Assembly: GCF_001270265.1 (NCBI RefSeq)
Contig: NZ_LGAP01000013.1
Location: forward strand, 62,001-126,000
Length of the DNA: 64,000 bases
Source of the DNA: Ensifer adhaerens
GTDB lineage: Bacteria > Pseudomonadota > Alphaproteobacteria > Rhizobiales > Rhizobiaceae
Direction: 5' to 3'
Below are positions 41,049-50,305 of this stretch, one piece after another. The position numbers and the translations under genes were made by a program. Position 1 is the first letter of the stretch. Every line of letters begins with the position of its first letter. A model generated the notes under the pieces. It was not told the origin of the DNA. It ran no database searches and saw nothing but the letters and a program-made list of their open reading frames with translations.

Positions 41049-42101
41049 TCAGAGGTAGTTGAGCAAGCTCATCTGCTGCAGTCTCGACGTCAGCGCGTAG
41101 GATGTATCGAGCTGGGTCTTCAACATGTTCACACGCGTCGCCGTTTCTTCCGGATCGATGCCATTGATGTCGGTGATGTGGGTCTTGACGAGCTTCTCCT
41201 GCGCCTCCAGCGAAGTCGTCGCCTTCTTGACGCGCGACTCGGAGATACCGAGCGAGCTGCGTTCCCCGTTCAATCCGGCAATAGCCTGCTCCATGTAGCC
41301 GAAGGCGGCGTTGTTGAGCGTGCTGCGAACTTGCGAATTGACGTTCTTGTCCATCAGTTCCGTCGAAATGACGCTCGCAAGCGCGAACATCCGGAAGCTC
41401 TTGGTGTTGGCGTTGGTCGAGCTTTCGATGACCTCGCTGGCGCTGATGCGGCTTGTCATGTTCTGGTTCGACGCATCAGACCAGTTGGTATCCCAATCCG
41501 TGCCCATGAACATCGGCTCGAGTTCGGTCGTGATGAAGTCCTGCATCTGGGTCGGCGTAAACTGGCTCATGTCGGCGAGGCCGTTCGCCGACATGTAGCT
41601 GCTGAGCGCCGCATCGAATGCGACCTTGGCCGCAGACGGGGGCACGGAGTTGTAGTCGGCCAGCGGCTTGACGTCGGTGTTGATGCCGGAAAACAGAAAC
41701 TCGCCGTTGAAGGAGGTATTCGCCGCCGATGTGAAGATCTGAAGCGCGCCGTTCACTTCGGACTTCAGGATCTTCATCGCGTCGACACTGTCGTTGCCCT
41801 TGTAGGTCACAAGCGTGTCGCGCACCTTTTCGGCGGCCTTCTGCATCGTCTCGAGCGCGCCCTGGGACGCGGAAAGCCTTTGCGTGACCACGGCGTTGGT
41901 GCCCTTCAGGGCGCCCATTCTGTCCAGCTCGCGCTGCAGGTTGAGTGATCGCGACGTCGACGCGCCAAGCGTCAGGCCGACGTCGTAGTGAATGCCGCTC
42001 GTGCTCTCCTGGGTCCGTCGCAGCAACTCGGCTTGAGTCTGCTGAATCGTCAGGCGCATGGCGGTCTGAATCGCCAGGTTTGAAACGAAGGATGTCTTCA
42101 T
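41049..42101 (-). CDS. flgL: Flagellar hook-filament junction protein FlgL
   Basis: The 350-aa product has flagellin-like N- and C-terminal helical regions (MKTSFVSNLAIQTAMRLTIQ at the start, LDTSYALTSRLQQMSLLNYL at the end) around a middle domain with FNGEFLFSGINTDVKPLADY, a FlgL hallmark. It lies 2 bases behind flgK and ends 35 bases before flaF. Confidence 0.93.
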   Translation of the reverse strand: MKTSFVSNLAIQTAMRLTIQQTQAELLRRTQESTSGIHYDVGLTLGASTSRSLNLQRELDRMGALKGTNAVVTQRLSASQGALETMQKAAEKVRDTLVTYKGNDSVDAMKILKSEVNGALQIFTSAANTSFNGEFLFSGINTDVKPLADYNSVPPSAAKVAFDAALSSYMSANGLADMSQFTPTQMQDFITTELEPMFMGTDWDTNWSDASNQNMTSRISASEVIESSTNANTKSFRMFALASVISTELMDKNVNSQVRSTLNNAAFGYMEQAIAGLNGERSSLGISESRVKKATTSLEAQEKLVKTHITDINGIDPEETATRVNMLKTQLDTSYALTSRLQQMSLLNYL

Positions 42102-42103
42102 GA

Positions 42104-43519
42104 TTACCTCACAGCTTCCATTAGGGCCGCCATCATGGCGTCCACGGTGCTGACCAGCTTGGCCGATGCTTTGTAGGATTGTTCGAGATCGAGCAGCAGC
42201 GACAGTTCTTCGTCGATGCTGACGCCGGTCTGCTTGCTCAGAGCTTCGGCCGTGCGCGACAGCAGCGCCGACTTGCTGTCGTCGGCCGTCGATGCTGTCT
42301 TGCGGAACTGCTCGAGCCAGCCGACCGAACTGGTGGCGAAATTCAGAATGCTGCTGTTGTTATCGAGGCCGGACGCTGGGTCGAACGCCATGTTCTCACC
42401 CATCTTGTTGATGAAGCCGTCCAGCAGATCGGTATAGCCTGCGTTGCCTGTCGGGTTGTTCGACGTGCCGTCGAAACCACCGTCGCGCAGCATCAGCGGG
42501 TTTGCCTTGGCAAGCGCATTGACCGTGATCTTCGACGCCATGCCAGGCACGATGCCGACGGGCGGAATACCGGGACTTCCCCAGGTAAACAGGCCGGGCT
42601 GGCCGCCTTCCTGGAACAGGGTCACCAGGCCGCGGGCAATCTCGTCGAGCTGCGACTGGAATTTCGGCCCGACGTCGTCGCGCAACTGCACGAGCGCCGC
42701 AAGCTTACCCTTCGCCGTGGTGTCGGCGCCGGTCCCCGCTGCGATCGGCACGCCGTCGACATAGATCTTGTTGCCGACGGTCGAAGCATCATAAACCGTC
42801 TGCGGGGCAAAGGTGACCGAGCGCGGGATGGTCTCGAACAGAACGGTACCATCCGTGGTGAAGATCACGGTGTCGTTGTTGGCGCGCGTGGTCGTCGAAA
42901 TGCCGACGATCTCGGAAACCTGCTTCAAGATCTTGTCGCGCTGATCGAGCGCGTCGTTCGGATCGGTGCCCTGGGCCGTTGCCGCCTTGACGGCATTGTT
43001 CGCCTTTTCGAACTCCGCCAGCAAGCCATTCAGCTTGCCAACCTCCAACGCGATTTCCTTGTCGGCATCCTCGCGCATGTCCTGGACGGACTTGGAGGCC
43101 TTGTTCAGCGAATCCGCCAGGTCCCCGGCGTCGGAGACCGCGGTGGCGGCGATCGTCTTGTTGCCGGGGGTCGCGGCGAAGGTCTGAAGGCTGTTGCGGA
43201 AATCGGCGAGCAGCTTCGATGGCGCCGTTTCGTAGCTGTTGCCACCGAGCGCCGACTTCATCAGTTCAAGGCCCTCGCGGAGCCTTGCCTGACCGGAAGC
43301 CTCGCCCATGCCGGCGATGCTCTGTTTGAGCAGCGCCTCGTTCTGGGCACGGTAGATGGATACGACCTGTGCGCCGTTGGCCGTGCTCCCAAGCAGAGCA
43401 AGCCGACGCGAGTAGTCCGCGTTGCCCGCATTCGCGATGTTCTTCGACACGGTTGCGGTTTGCTGCGCCGTGTTGCTGAAGGCCTGTTGTGCGATGGATA
43501 TTGCGGAGGACAGCGACAT
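42104..43519 (-). CDS. flgK: Flagellar hook-associated protein FlgK
   Basis: The 471-aa product has an N-terminal rod/hook signature (SIAQQAFSNTAQQTATVSKN, IANAGNADYSRR) and a C-terminal helical region (VSIDEELSLLLDLEQSYKAS, KLVSTVDAMMAALMEAVR). It connects hook and filament. It sits between flgE and flgL in the usual order. Confidence 0.95.
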   Translation of the reverse strand: MSLSSAISIAQQAFSNTAQQTATVSKNIANAGNADYSRRLALLGSTANGAQVVSIYRAQNEALLKQSIAGMGEASGQARLREGLELMKSALGGNSYETAPSKLLADFRNSLQTFAATPGNKTIAATAVSDAGDLADSLNKASKSVQDMREDADKEIALEVGKLNGLLAEFEKANNAVKAATAQGTDPNDALDQRDKILKQVSEIVGISTTTRANNDTVIFTTDGTVLFETIPRSVTFAPQTVYDASTVGNKIYVDGVPIAAGTGADTTAKGKLAALVQLRDDVGPKFQSQLDEIARGLVTLFQEGGQPGLFTWGSPGIPPVGIVPGMASKITVNALAKANPLMLRDGGFDGTSNNPTGNAGYTDLLDGFINKMGENMAFDPASGLDNNSSILNFATSSVGWLEQFRKTASTADDSKSALLSRTAEALSKQTGVSIDEELSLLLDLEQSYKASAKLVSTVDAMMAALMEAVR

Positions 43520-43542
43520 GACGCGGACCGTATCTCTTTCAA

Positions 43543-44772
43543 TTACCGTTTCAGGTTGACCAGAACTTCAAGCAGATCCGAAGCGGTCTGGAACACCTTG
43601 GAGTTTGCCGTGTAGTTGCGCTGCGCCTCGATCATCGATGTCAGCTCGTTGGCGATATCGACGTTCGAGTTTTCGAGCGCCTTGGACTGGATGTTGCCGA
43701 AAGCGCCGGAGCCGGCAAAACCGGTGACGATGACGCCGGAATCGGTGCCCTGCGAATAGACGTTGCCCGACTGCGGCAAGAGCTTGTCCGGGCTCTGCAC
43801 GGTCGCAAGCGCGATGCGGAACTTCGGAATGAGGTTGCCGTCGCCGTATTTGACGTAGACGATCCCTTCCTTGTCGATCTCGAAGCCCGACATCTTGCTC
43901 GGCTTGCTGCCGTCGATGCCGCCACCGCTGCTGGTGAAGTCGCCGCCGAGCTGCGATGTCTTGGTAAAGTCGATCGTCAGCGCGCCGAGATTTGCGCCGG
44001 TGCCGGGCAGGTTGTTGATCGCCGCCGTCGTCAATGTCGTCGGCGTCGTCGTCAGCTTGCCGGCTCCGTCGAAGACCAGGCTCTGCGAACCGATGACACC
44101 GGTCACCGGCGGGCCGACAGTATAGGTGGCACGGTCGCGCACTTCGAGCGACCAGTTGTTGGCAGCCGTTTTCTTGTAAACGAAGTCGAGGATGCGAGTG
44201 TTGCCCTGGCTGTCATAGACGACGAGCGAGGTCGGCTTCTCGTCACCGACGGCAGCGCCGGAAGGCAGGTTCGCTTCCATCGCGCCCTTGGTGGAACCGG
44301 AAGCCACCAGGCCTTCGTCCTTGAGCTTGACTTCGGTCAGGCCGTCGAAGCCGTTGACAACGACCGTTGGGTCGGCGCCGGCCTTGTATTCGTAACCCAT
44401 CAGCTTGAAGCCGGCGGTGTTGACGAGGTTGCCGTCCTTGTCGGGAACGAAAGAGCCGGCACGCGTCAGGAAATTCTCGCCGCCGTTGCCCTGCACGATG
44501 AAGAAGCCGCCGCCGTTGATCGCGAGGTCGCTCGCCGACGTCGTGTAGCTCGTGCCGCCCTGCTGCGAGATGCTGTAGCGCACCTGAGTCTCGACGCCGC
44601 CGGAATTGTAGTTGCCGCCGCCCGAAGGCAGGATCATCGATGAGAATTCTGTCGAGGCCCGCTTGTAGCCGGTCGTGTTCGAATTCGCGATGTTTTCAGC
44701 CACAGTGCCGAGACGGTTCGACTGAGCGTTCATCCCGGAGACGCCCGTTCTCATGCTGCCATAGAGACTCAT
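43543..44772 (-). CDS. flgE: Flagellar hook protein FlgE
   Basis: The 409-aa product begins MSLYGSMRTGVSGMNAQSN with the axial-protein signature [16 protein letters not shown], contains GGGFFIVQGNGGENFLTRAG, and ends with ELTSMIEAQRNYTANSKVFQ. That is the standard FlgE layout. It lies downstream of rem by 92 bases and starts the hook operon. Confidence 0.95.
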   Translation of the reverse strand: MSLYGSMRTGVSGMNAQSNRLGTVAENIANSNTTGYKRASTEFSSMILPSGGGNYNSGGVETQVRYSISQQGGTSYTTSASDLAINGGGFFIVQGNGGENFLTRAGSFVPDKDGNLVNTAGFKLMGYEYKAGADPTVVVNGFDGLTEVKLKDEGLVASGSTKGAMEANLPSGAAVGDEKPTSLVVYDSQGNTRILDFVYKKTAANNWSLEVRDRATYTVGPPVTGVIGSQSLVFDGAGKLTTTPTTLTTAAINNLPGTGANLGALTIDFTKTSQLGGDFTSSGGGIDGSKPSKMSGFEIDKEGIVYVKYGDGNLIPKFRIALATVQSPDKLLPQSGNVYSQGTDSGVIVTGFAGSGAFGNIQSKALENSNVDIANELTSMIEAQRNYTANSKVFQTASDLLEVLVNLKR

Positions 44773-44864
44773 ATCGTATCCTCATTTCCACGTTGCAGCG
44801 ACACTAGGAAGCGGGCCTTGCGTGAACCTGTCTTAGGTGCCGCCTTCGGCCGCCTGAGCGCGCC

Positions 44865-45536
44865 TTAGTTCCAGTCGATGCAGTAGCCGAGGAAACGCTT
44901 GGAATCGATCGGGTCGAAGCCGAGCTTCTTGCGCAGTTTCTTACGCAGTTTGCTGATGTGGCTTTCGACGACGTTCTCCTCGACGTCTTCATCGAAGATG
45001 CCGTAAATCGCGTTGAAAATCTGAGACTTGGACACCCGGCGCCCGCGGTTGGAGACCAGGTATTCGAGAATGCGGCGCTCGCGGCGCGGCAATGCGAACA
45101 CGTCGCCGTTGATCTCCGGATCGCGGCCATCGGCAAAGACGCGGATCGGACCGATGTCGGTGTAGTTGTTGATGGCTTTCAGGCGGCGGCGGATCGCCGC
45201 CACCCGGGCCAGGATCTCGCGGGGGTGAACCGGCTTGCGAACGACATCGTCGACGCCGCAGTCAAACAACGCCAGCGTGTTTTCGAGAGAGGGCGTATCG
45301 CTGACGGCGATGACAGGCGCCATCGACCGATCGCGGATCGCGCGCGGCAAGGCAAAGGTGCTATCGCCCTGGCCGATCAGAAACGCTTCGACCGCGTCGA
45401 TATCCGAGTCTGCCGCCGCATTCACCCACTCGCCGAACTCCTTGGGATCGAAGCCCGTCGAGGGAATTCCTTCACGCCCGAAAAGCGACGTATAGCCGTC
45501 TTTTACGAGTTCTCTATCGTCAACCACTACGATCAT
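44865..45536 (-). CDS. rem: Flagellar transcriptional activator Rem/FtcR (OmpR family)
   Basis: The 223-aa product has an atypical receiver-like N-terminus ([14 protein letters not shown]) and a C-terminal OmpR-type winged helix ([37 protein letters not shown]). The acidic pair DD at 6-7 and the lysine in VVRKPVHP are present, but I see no aspartate at the end of the third strand ([10 protein letters not shown]). It is therefore unlikely to be controlled by classical phosphorylation. In Sinorhizobium, Rem activates motility genes and lies beside flgE, as here. Confidence 0.93.
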   Translation of the reverse strand: MIVVVDDRELVKDGYTSLFGREGIPSTGFDPKEFGEWVNAAADSDIDAVEAFLIGQGDSTFALPRAIRDRSMAPVIAVSDTPSLENTLALFDCGVDDVVRKPVHPREILARVAAIRRRLKAINNYTDIGPIRVFADGRDPEINGDVFALPRRERRILEYLVSNRGRRVSKSQIFNAIYGIFDEDVEENVVESHISKLRKKLRKKLGFDPIDSKRFLGYCIDWN

Positions 45537-45640
45537 TCGTCCGCCTCCGAATCAGTATGGCACCGCACTGATTGAGAGGTACGAATCGAGGGATTCATGA
45601 ACAACTAGAGGAAGTTAATGGGTGGAATTAATAATTGATT

Positions 45641-45718
45641 AACCATATCGCGCCGATTTGATCTACATCTAGTGGCTAAGCGTTAACGATCACACTAAAA
45701 TAATGTGGAAAAGTTAAC
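45641..45718. promoter_or_regulatory. AT-rich rem upstream region with repeated TTAAC elements
   Basis: The 270-base gap 45537-45806 between rem and the lytic transglycosylase gene is AT-rich and should hold the rem promoter (minus strand) and the end of the mot operon. TAACC is at 45641 and GTTAACGA at 45682 and 45713. The same TTAAC core recurs upstream of all three flagellin genes. Autoregulation by Rem is possible. Confidence 0.4.
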
Positions 45719-45806
45719 GACTTGCGACAAAACCACTTGCCGTCACATTCTCTGCGCATTGTCGCCACAATGCGGCATGGCCTGCAATCAAGCAATCAAT
45801 GGTTGT

Positions 45807-46379
45807 TTATTGGCAGAACTGCGTGGCGCTCGGCGTCCACTTGCCGTAACCCGTCGCGACCAGATTCGCGATCACTCGACAGACATATTTCTTCTGCGCC
45901 GGGTCGTTGTTCGGGCCGGCGTGATACCGCGCGACGGCCATGGTCCAGCTATCGTGCTTCGCGCGAAGGTTGGACAGGAAGCGCGCGGCATATTCGACAT
46001 TCTTGCGTGGGTCAAGCATCTCCGTCGGCGATGCGAACTGATCTCCATGGAAGTAGTAATTGATCTGCATGCAACCGAGATCGATCAGCTTGGCACCCTG
46101 CGCCCGGGCGTCGGCAAATCGAACGAGAACGTCCTCCGTACTGGTGCCGAAATAGGCCTTGCCCTCGATATTCATCGCGTAGGGCTGCAGCGACCCCTTG
46201 CGACCGGTTTCCGTCAATCCGACGGAATAGAGGATCCCGGCGGGGATGCCATATTTCGACGCTGCCGAGATGATTTCACGCTCGCAGATGCCAGAGCCAG
46301 CGCTGGCGAATGCGCTACATGTAGACATGACCAGTGCGAGAACGCTCAGTGCCGGCAACCGCATCATCCGTACCGCCAT
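45807..46379 (-). CDS. Flagellar-locus lytic transglycosylase (SLT-type)
   Basis: The 190-aa product has a signal peptide (MMRLPALSVLALVMSTCSAFA) and a single SLT domain: catalytic glutamate at about residue 57 in YSVGLTETGR, then CMQINYYFH and MAVARYHAG. It cleaves peptidoglycan in the periplasm. The start at 46379 overlaps the end of fliK by 65 bases; the internal ATG pair at 46367/46364 is an alternative. Because the FlgJ-like protein here lacks a muramidase domain, this enzyme may open the wall for the rod, as SltF does in Rhodobacter. Confidence 0.85.
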   Translation of the reverse strand: MAVRMMRLPALSVLALVMSTCSAFASAGSGICEREIISAASKYGIPAGILYSVGLTETGRKGSLQPYAMNIEGKAYFGTSTEDVLVRFADARAQGAKLIDLGCMQINYYFHGDQFASPTEMLDPRKNVEYAARFLSNLRAKHDSWTMAVARYHAGPNNDPAQKKYVCRVIANLVATGYGKWTPSATQFCQ

Positions 46380-47778
46380 TGCCAACCCGCCTTTCCGCCA
46401 CTGAACCCTGGCTGTCGCCATCCTGCCGCTGCCGCCCCTGCCCGCCACCATCCTCGGCGCGTTCGCGGCCCTGCTGGCCCGCCTGGGCCTGCTGTTGCTG
46501 TTGGGAACTGCCGCCGGTCGAGGCGTCGCTGCCCGAATTGAACACGACGTTGATCTGATCGACCGCGAAGCCTTGGGCCCGCAATGCCTTGACCATTTCG
46601 CTCTGGTCGTCGCGCAACTGACGGAAGGCTTCGCCGTTTTCCACCTTCAGTTCGACCTGCAGCTCGTCGTCTTTCAACCGCAACGTTGCGGTGACGAGGC
46701 CGAGCTCGATTGGATGCATCTGGATCTTGAGCGTGTTCAAGGTCTTGCCGGCCTGCGTCCAGGCGCCCGGCTGGCCGAGTGCTGCGCTCGGCTGCAGCGA
46801 CTGGGCAAAGCCCGCGTCGCCGGTGATCGCGTTGGTGACATTGGTGGAATTGGTGTTCATCGAAATGCCGAGATAACGGCGAGCTTCGAGCACGGTAACG
46901 TTTTCGGCCTTGGCCGATGACCGAGCCGCGTCGACAGTCGCGCGTTCGCCATCCTTCGATATGCTCATCGAGATCGCCTGCCCCTTGCCATCGGCGCGGG
47001 CAAAGCGGAACAGCCGGTCGGTTTCCTGCTCGCCGTCGGCACCCCCAGCGTTTGCACCATGGGCATCGATCATCTCGCCATGCGCGATGCCCTTCGCTCC
47101 GCGTTCGCCGAGCGCATGAACGCCACCCGCGCCACCTTGGGCATCTGCATGCGTCGACGGCATCGCGTTGCCGCCGAGCAACGTCAGCAGATCGTCCACG
47201 CTGGCGCTTGGCGAGGTTTTCCCACCAGAACCTGCGGTCGCATCGGCTGGCTCGCCGTTGCCTTCGACGCCCTGCGCGCCGCTCGCCTGCGTCTTGTTCA
47301 ACCCGCGCGACAAGGCCGCCATGCGCGCGGCTAGGTCGGCCGTTTCACCCGCGGCGTCGGATGCACCCGCATGTTCCCGCGCCTGTGCCGCCTTGGCGGA
47401 AGCAAGACGCTTGGCGTCCCTTTCGCGCTCGGCAAGCGAGAACCGTTCCTTCTGAGCATTGTGATTTTCGAGCGATGGATCTTCGAGATCTCCAGGCGCG
47501 CGATTGTGCGCCGGCTTGGTGATCGAGACCTTGGCTTCTCCGCCTTTGATGCTGCCGTTGCCGATCAAGCCCGCCGCTCCCGAGTTTTCGCCATCGGCCG
47601 CATTGCCGGTGCCCTCGCTCGAGCCTTGTGCACCCTGGCCGTTTGCCTTCTGGCGCCCAGCGGTTGCGACGGCATCCTCGAAGGCGCCAGGGGCCTGCTC
47701 CTTGCCGCCCGCGCGCGCACCCGTCTTGGCCGTCTGGGTCGGAGGCGGTGCACGCAGGCTTTCGTCGAGAGCTCTCAT
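46315..47778 (-). CDS. fliK: Flagellar hook-length control protein FliK (formerly MotD)
   Basis: The 487-aa product is a low-complexity, Ala/Gly/Gln-rich protein for most of its length. The FliK C-terminal domain lies at about residues 350-430 (LKIQMHPIELGLVTATLRL, MVKALRAQGFAVDQINVVF). A Gln-rich tail follows (GSSQQQQQAQAGQQ). FliK measures hook length and switches export specificity. Its start overlaps motC by 4 bases. Confidence 0.88.
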   Translation of the reverse strand: MRALDESLRAPPPTQTAKTGARAGGKEQAPGAFEDAVATAGRQKANGQGAQGSSEGTGNAADGENSGAAGLIGNGSIKGGEAKVSITKPAHNRAPGDLEDPSLENHNAQKERFSLAERERDAKRLASAKAAQAREHAGASDAAGETADLAARMAALSRGLNKTQASGAQGVEGNGEPADATAGSGGKTSPSASVDDLLTLLGGNAMPSTHADAQGGAGGVHALGERGAKGIAHGEMIDAHGANAGGADGEQETDRLFRFARADGKGQAISMSISKDGERATVDAARSSAKAENVTVLEARRYLGISMNTNSTNVTNAITGDAGFAQSLQPSAALGQPGAWTQAGKTLNTLKIQMHPIELGLVTATLRLKDDELQVELKVENGEAFRQLRDDQSEMVKALRAQGFAVDQINVVFNSGSDASTGGSSQQQQQAQAGQQGRERAEDGGGQGRQRQDGDSQGSVAERRVGNGGTDDAVAGTERSRTGHVYM

Positions 47779-49085
47779 TTGCCTTCTCCCCTTAGCAGCG
47801 CATCGATCTCCTCGACCTTGGACCGGCCCTTTGCGACGAAACCGTCATGGGATGGGTCGGAGGTGGCGGCAGTCTCGGCACTGGCTTGCGTCGTCTCGCC
47901 AGCCGTCGGGGCGCCAGCCTGTGCCGCCGGTTCACCGAACGGGCTCATGCCGCTTCCCGTTTCCGCGCCGTCGATTTGCTCCTCTGGCGTGGCTGGTCTG
48001 ACCGGTCTAGCGGAGAACGCTTGCGTGAGGCTTTCATCGTCCGGTGGTCTGACGACAGCATCTGCAACCGCCTTGGCCGCGTCACGCAAGGCGCGATCGC
48101 GCGGAGAAAGTTCTGCGTCCGGGATCGCCGCGATGCTTTGGGTCGCGGCGAAGACGTCAGACGATGGTACCGACGCCAGCCCGGCGTAAAAATTGGCGAG
48201 CACATGCGGCTCGGAGGCGCCATCGGCAGCGAGCTGCTCGGCCCGCTCCGAGGCAAGCTTTGCCAGGGTCTGTTTGCCGCTGATGGCCGCACGCCGCGCA
48301 ACGCGCAGATAGACCTCCCGCTGACGCGGCGCATCCATGAAGGTCAGGATTTCGGAAATCCGCTCGTGCGCCGCCTCGTCGAAATGCCCCACAGCCAGCT
48401 CGACGAAGACATCGGCGAATTGGCTGGCATAGGGCGACGTCAGGTAGCGGCGGGCGTAGTTCAGCGCATAACGAAAGCCCTTGTCGGGCAGGTTCGCCTG
48501 CACCGCGAGGAAGACTGAACGACGAAGTGCGGCCTCTTCAATGATTGTTCCCGGAGCGGTCAACCGTGCCCAGTCGTAGAACTTCATGGCCTCGACCGGA
48601 TCCTGCTGCGATGTGGCATTGCCGAGGATCAGGAACAGGTAAGGACCGATACGGGAGTTCCGGTACTCTGGGGCCGCCTTCGACAGGCTCTCGACGATCA
48701 GGCCGCCCTTGCCGCCGAGATATTGGCTCAGCGCATCGGTGACGCGCGAATCGAAATTGCCGGCGACATCATGATCGGCGAGATAGTTGAGCGTCTCCGG
48801 GTTGCCCCCGCTCATAGCGTAGACGAGCGCCGCATCGACGTTACGCGGGTCGCCGAACACGGACGCATCCGCAGCCCGCAGCCGCTTGTCGATCGCGCCG
48901 AGCATGAAGCGCTGCATCTCGATGGCCGAATGATCGCCGAGCACCACCGAGTCCTGCACATATTGCAGCGACCGGATCATCTTGAATGGTGCAAGCTCCC
49001 CGAGGTCGTTGGCGTGAACCATTCCCGCCGAAAGCGGAATGGCGAGCGCCGACATCATCAAGGTGGATCGCAAGCGTCGCAGCAT
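47775..49085 (-). CDS. motC: Periplasmic motility protein MotC
   Basis: The 436-aa product begins with a signal peptide (MSALAIPLSAGMVHA) and is largely helical (LGELAPFKMIRSLQYVQDSV, RDALRDAAKAV-type repeats), ending in a disordered Ala/Thr/Pro-rich tail. MotC is a periplasmic partner of MotB in rhizobia and needs MotE as chaperone. The gene sits between motB and fliK in the order known from Sinorhizobium. Confidence 0.9.
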   Translation of the reverse strand: MLRRLRSTLMMSALAIPLSAGMVHANDLGELAPFKMIRSLQYVQDSVVLGDHSAIEMQRFMLGAIDKRLRAADASVFGDPRNVDAALVYAMSGGNPETLNYLADHDVAGNFDSRVTDALSQYLGGKGGLIVESLSKAAPEYRNSRIGPYLFLILGNATSQQDPVEAMKFYDWARLTAPGTIIEEAALRRSVFLAVQANLPDKGFRYALNYARRYLTSPYASQFADVFVELAVGHFDEAAHERISEILTFMDAPRQREVYLRVARRAAISGKQTLAKLASERAEQLAADGASEPHVLANFYAGLASVPSSDVFAATQSIAAIPDAELSPRDRALRDAAKAVADAVVRPPDDESLTQAFSARPVRPATPEEQIDGAETGSGMSPFGEPAAQAGAPTAGETTQASAETAATSDPSHDGFVAKGRSKVEEIDALLRGEGK

Positions 49086-49090
49086 CGGTT

Positions 49091-50305
49091 CTAGCCCTTT
49101 GCCGACTGCAGCAGGATTTCGATGCGGCGGCTGCCGGGGGCATAGGGGTCGCCAGGGGTCTGCAGTCGTCGGTCGGCAAAGCCGCTGATCTGACTGACGC
49201 GATCTTCCTTCAGGCCGCCGCGGGCGAGCATGTAATAGGCGCTCTGGGCGCGCGCAGCCGACAGGCGCCAGTTGTCATAGGTACCGTCCTTGAATGGACG
49301 ACCATCGGTGTGGCCACGGATGGCGACGGCGCCCTGGCGCTCAGACAACAACCGGCCGATCTTCTCCATGGCCATGACCAGTTCCTTCTGCGGCACGGCC
49401 GAGCCGACGGCAAACATCTGGGAATCCGTCTGCTCGCTGATCGTTACCAGAAGACCGCCTTCGGCCGGCGCCACGACGAGCCCCTCGGCCAGTTTCCCGG
49501 CATCGCCGCCGAGTGCCTTCTCGATCTCGGCCTTCAGTTCTTCGGCCTGGGCCGCGGCATCCTGCTTCGAAAGCTCAGCCTTTTCAGCGTCGGCGTTGCC
49601 GGCATCGGAAGGCTTCGCCCCCCCTTCGGCCTTTTGTTCTTCGGCGGTCTTTTGCAGTGGCGCTGCGCCGCTTTCCATGGCCGCCTTGGATGCCAAGGCG
49701 ACGTCCTTCTCGGTCGTATTGCCGGCATCCTTGACTTCGACCTGCTTGGTCCAGAAATCCGGGTCGAACGGATCGCGATAGGCCTCGCCGCCTTCCGCGC
49801 CGGTCGACGGCCCGGATTGCGCCGCGCCGCCGTCACCCTTGGCGCTGATGTTTGCCTGCTGGCCGACCTCCTGCGCGATTTCCGAAAGCACCGAATAAGG
49901 GTTCTCGAAGAAATCGGCGTCGGAGTACTTCGTTTCCTCGCCCGAGGTCGCCGTTAGCTGGTCGCCTGTTTTGGCCGAGCCACCGGACTTTTCCTGCTCG
50001 CCGTCGACCTTCGATCGCTGCTGCGTCTCTTCGCCCTGCGCATCCTTGGCAGGATCCTTCAGGCCACGCTCGGCGGGCTTCTGGTCGGTCAATTGCACCG
50101 GATTGAAATAGGAGGCGATCGCCGCCTTGGTTTCCTCGTTGGCGGCATTGATCAGCCACATGACGAGGAAGAAGGCCATCATCGCCGTCATGAAGTCGGC
50201 ATAGGCGATCTTCCACCCGCCGCCGTGATGACCGTCATGACCCCCACTCACTCGTTTGACGATGATGATTTCGTTCTTGCCGTTGTGGTGGCTTTCGTCG
50301 CTCAT
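49091..50305 (-). CDS. motB: Flagellar motor stator protein MotB
   Basis: The 404-aa product has a His/Gly-rich cytoplasmic start and one membrane helix with the proton-channel aspartate at about residue 37 (IAYADFMTAMMAFFLVMWLI). A long acidic linker of nearly 190 residues follows, then a C-terminal OmpA-like peptidoglycan-binding domain (IRGHTDGRPFKDGTYDNWRL). The linker is long compared with enterobacterial MotB. The start at 50305 (MSDESHHNGK) overlaps the end of the FliH-like gene by 4 bases. Its partner motA is outside the window. Confidence 0.94.
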   Translation of the reverse strand: MSDESHHNGKNEIIIVKRVSGGHDGHHGGGWKIAYADFMTAMMAFFLVMWLINAANEETKAAIASYFNPVQLTDQKPAERGLKDPAKDAQGEETQQRSKVDGEQEKSGGSAKTGDQLTATSGEETKYSDADFFENPYSVLSEIAQEVGQQANISAKGDGGAAQSGPSTGAEGGEAYRDPFDPDFWTKQVEVKDAGNTTEKDVALASKAAMESGAAPLQKTAEEQKAEGGAKPSDAGNADAEKAELSKQDAAAQAEELKAEIEKALGGDAGKLAEGLVVAPAEGGLLVTISEQTDSQMFAVGSAVPQKELVMAMEKIGRLLSERQGAVAIRGHTDGRPFKDGTYDNWRLSAARAQSAYYMLARGGLKEDRVSQISGFADRRLQTPGDPYAPGSRRIEILLQSAKG

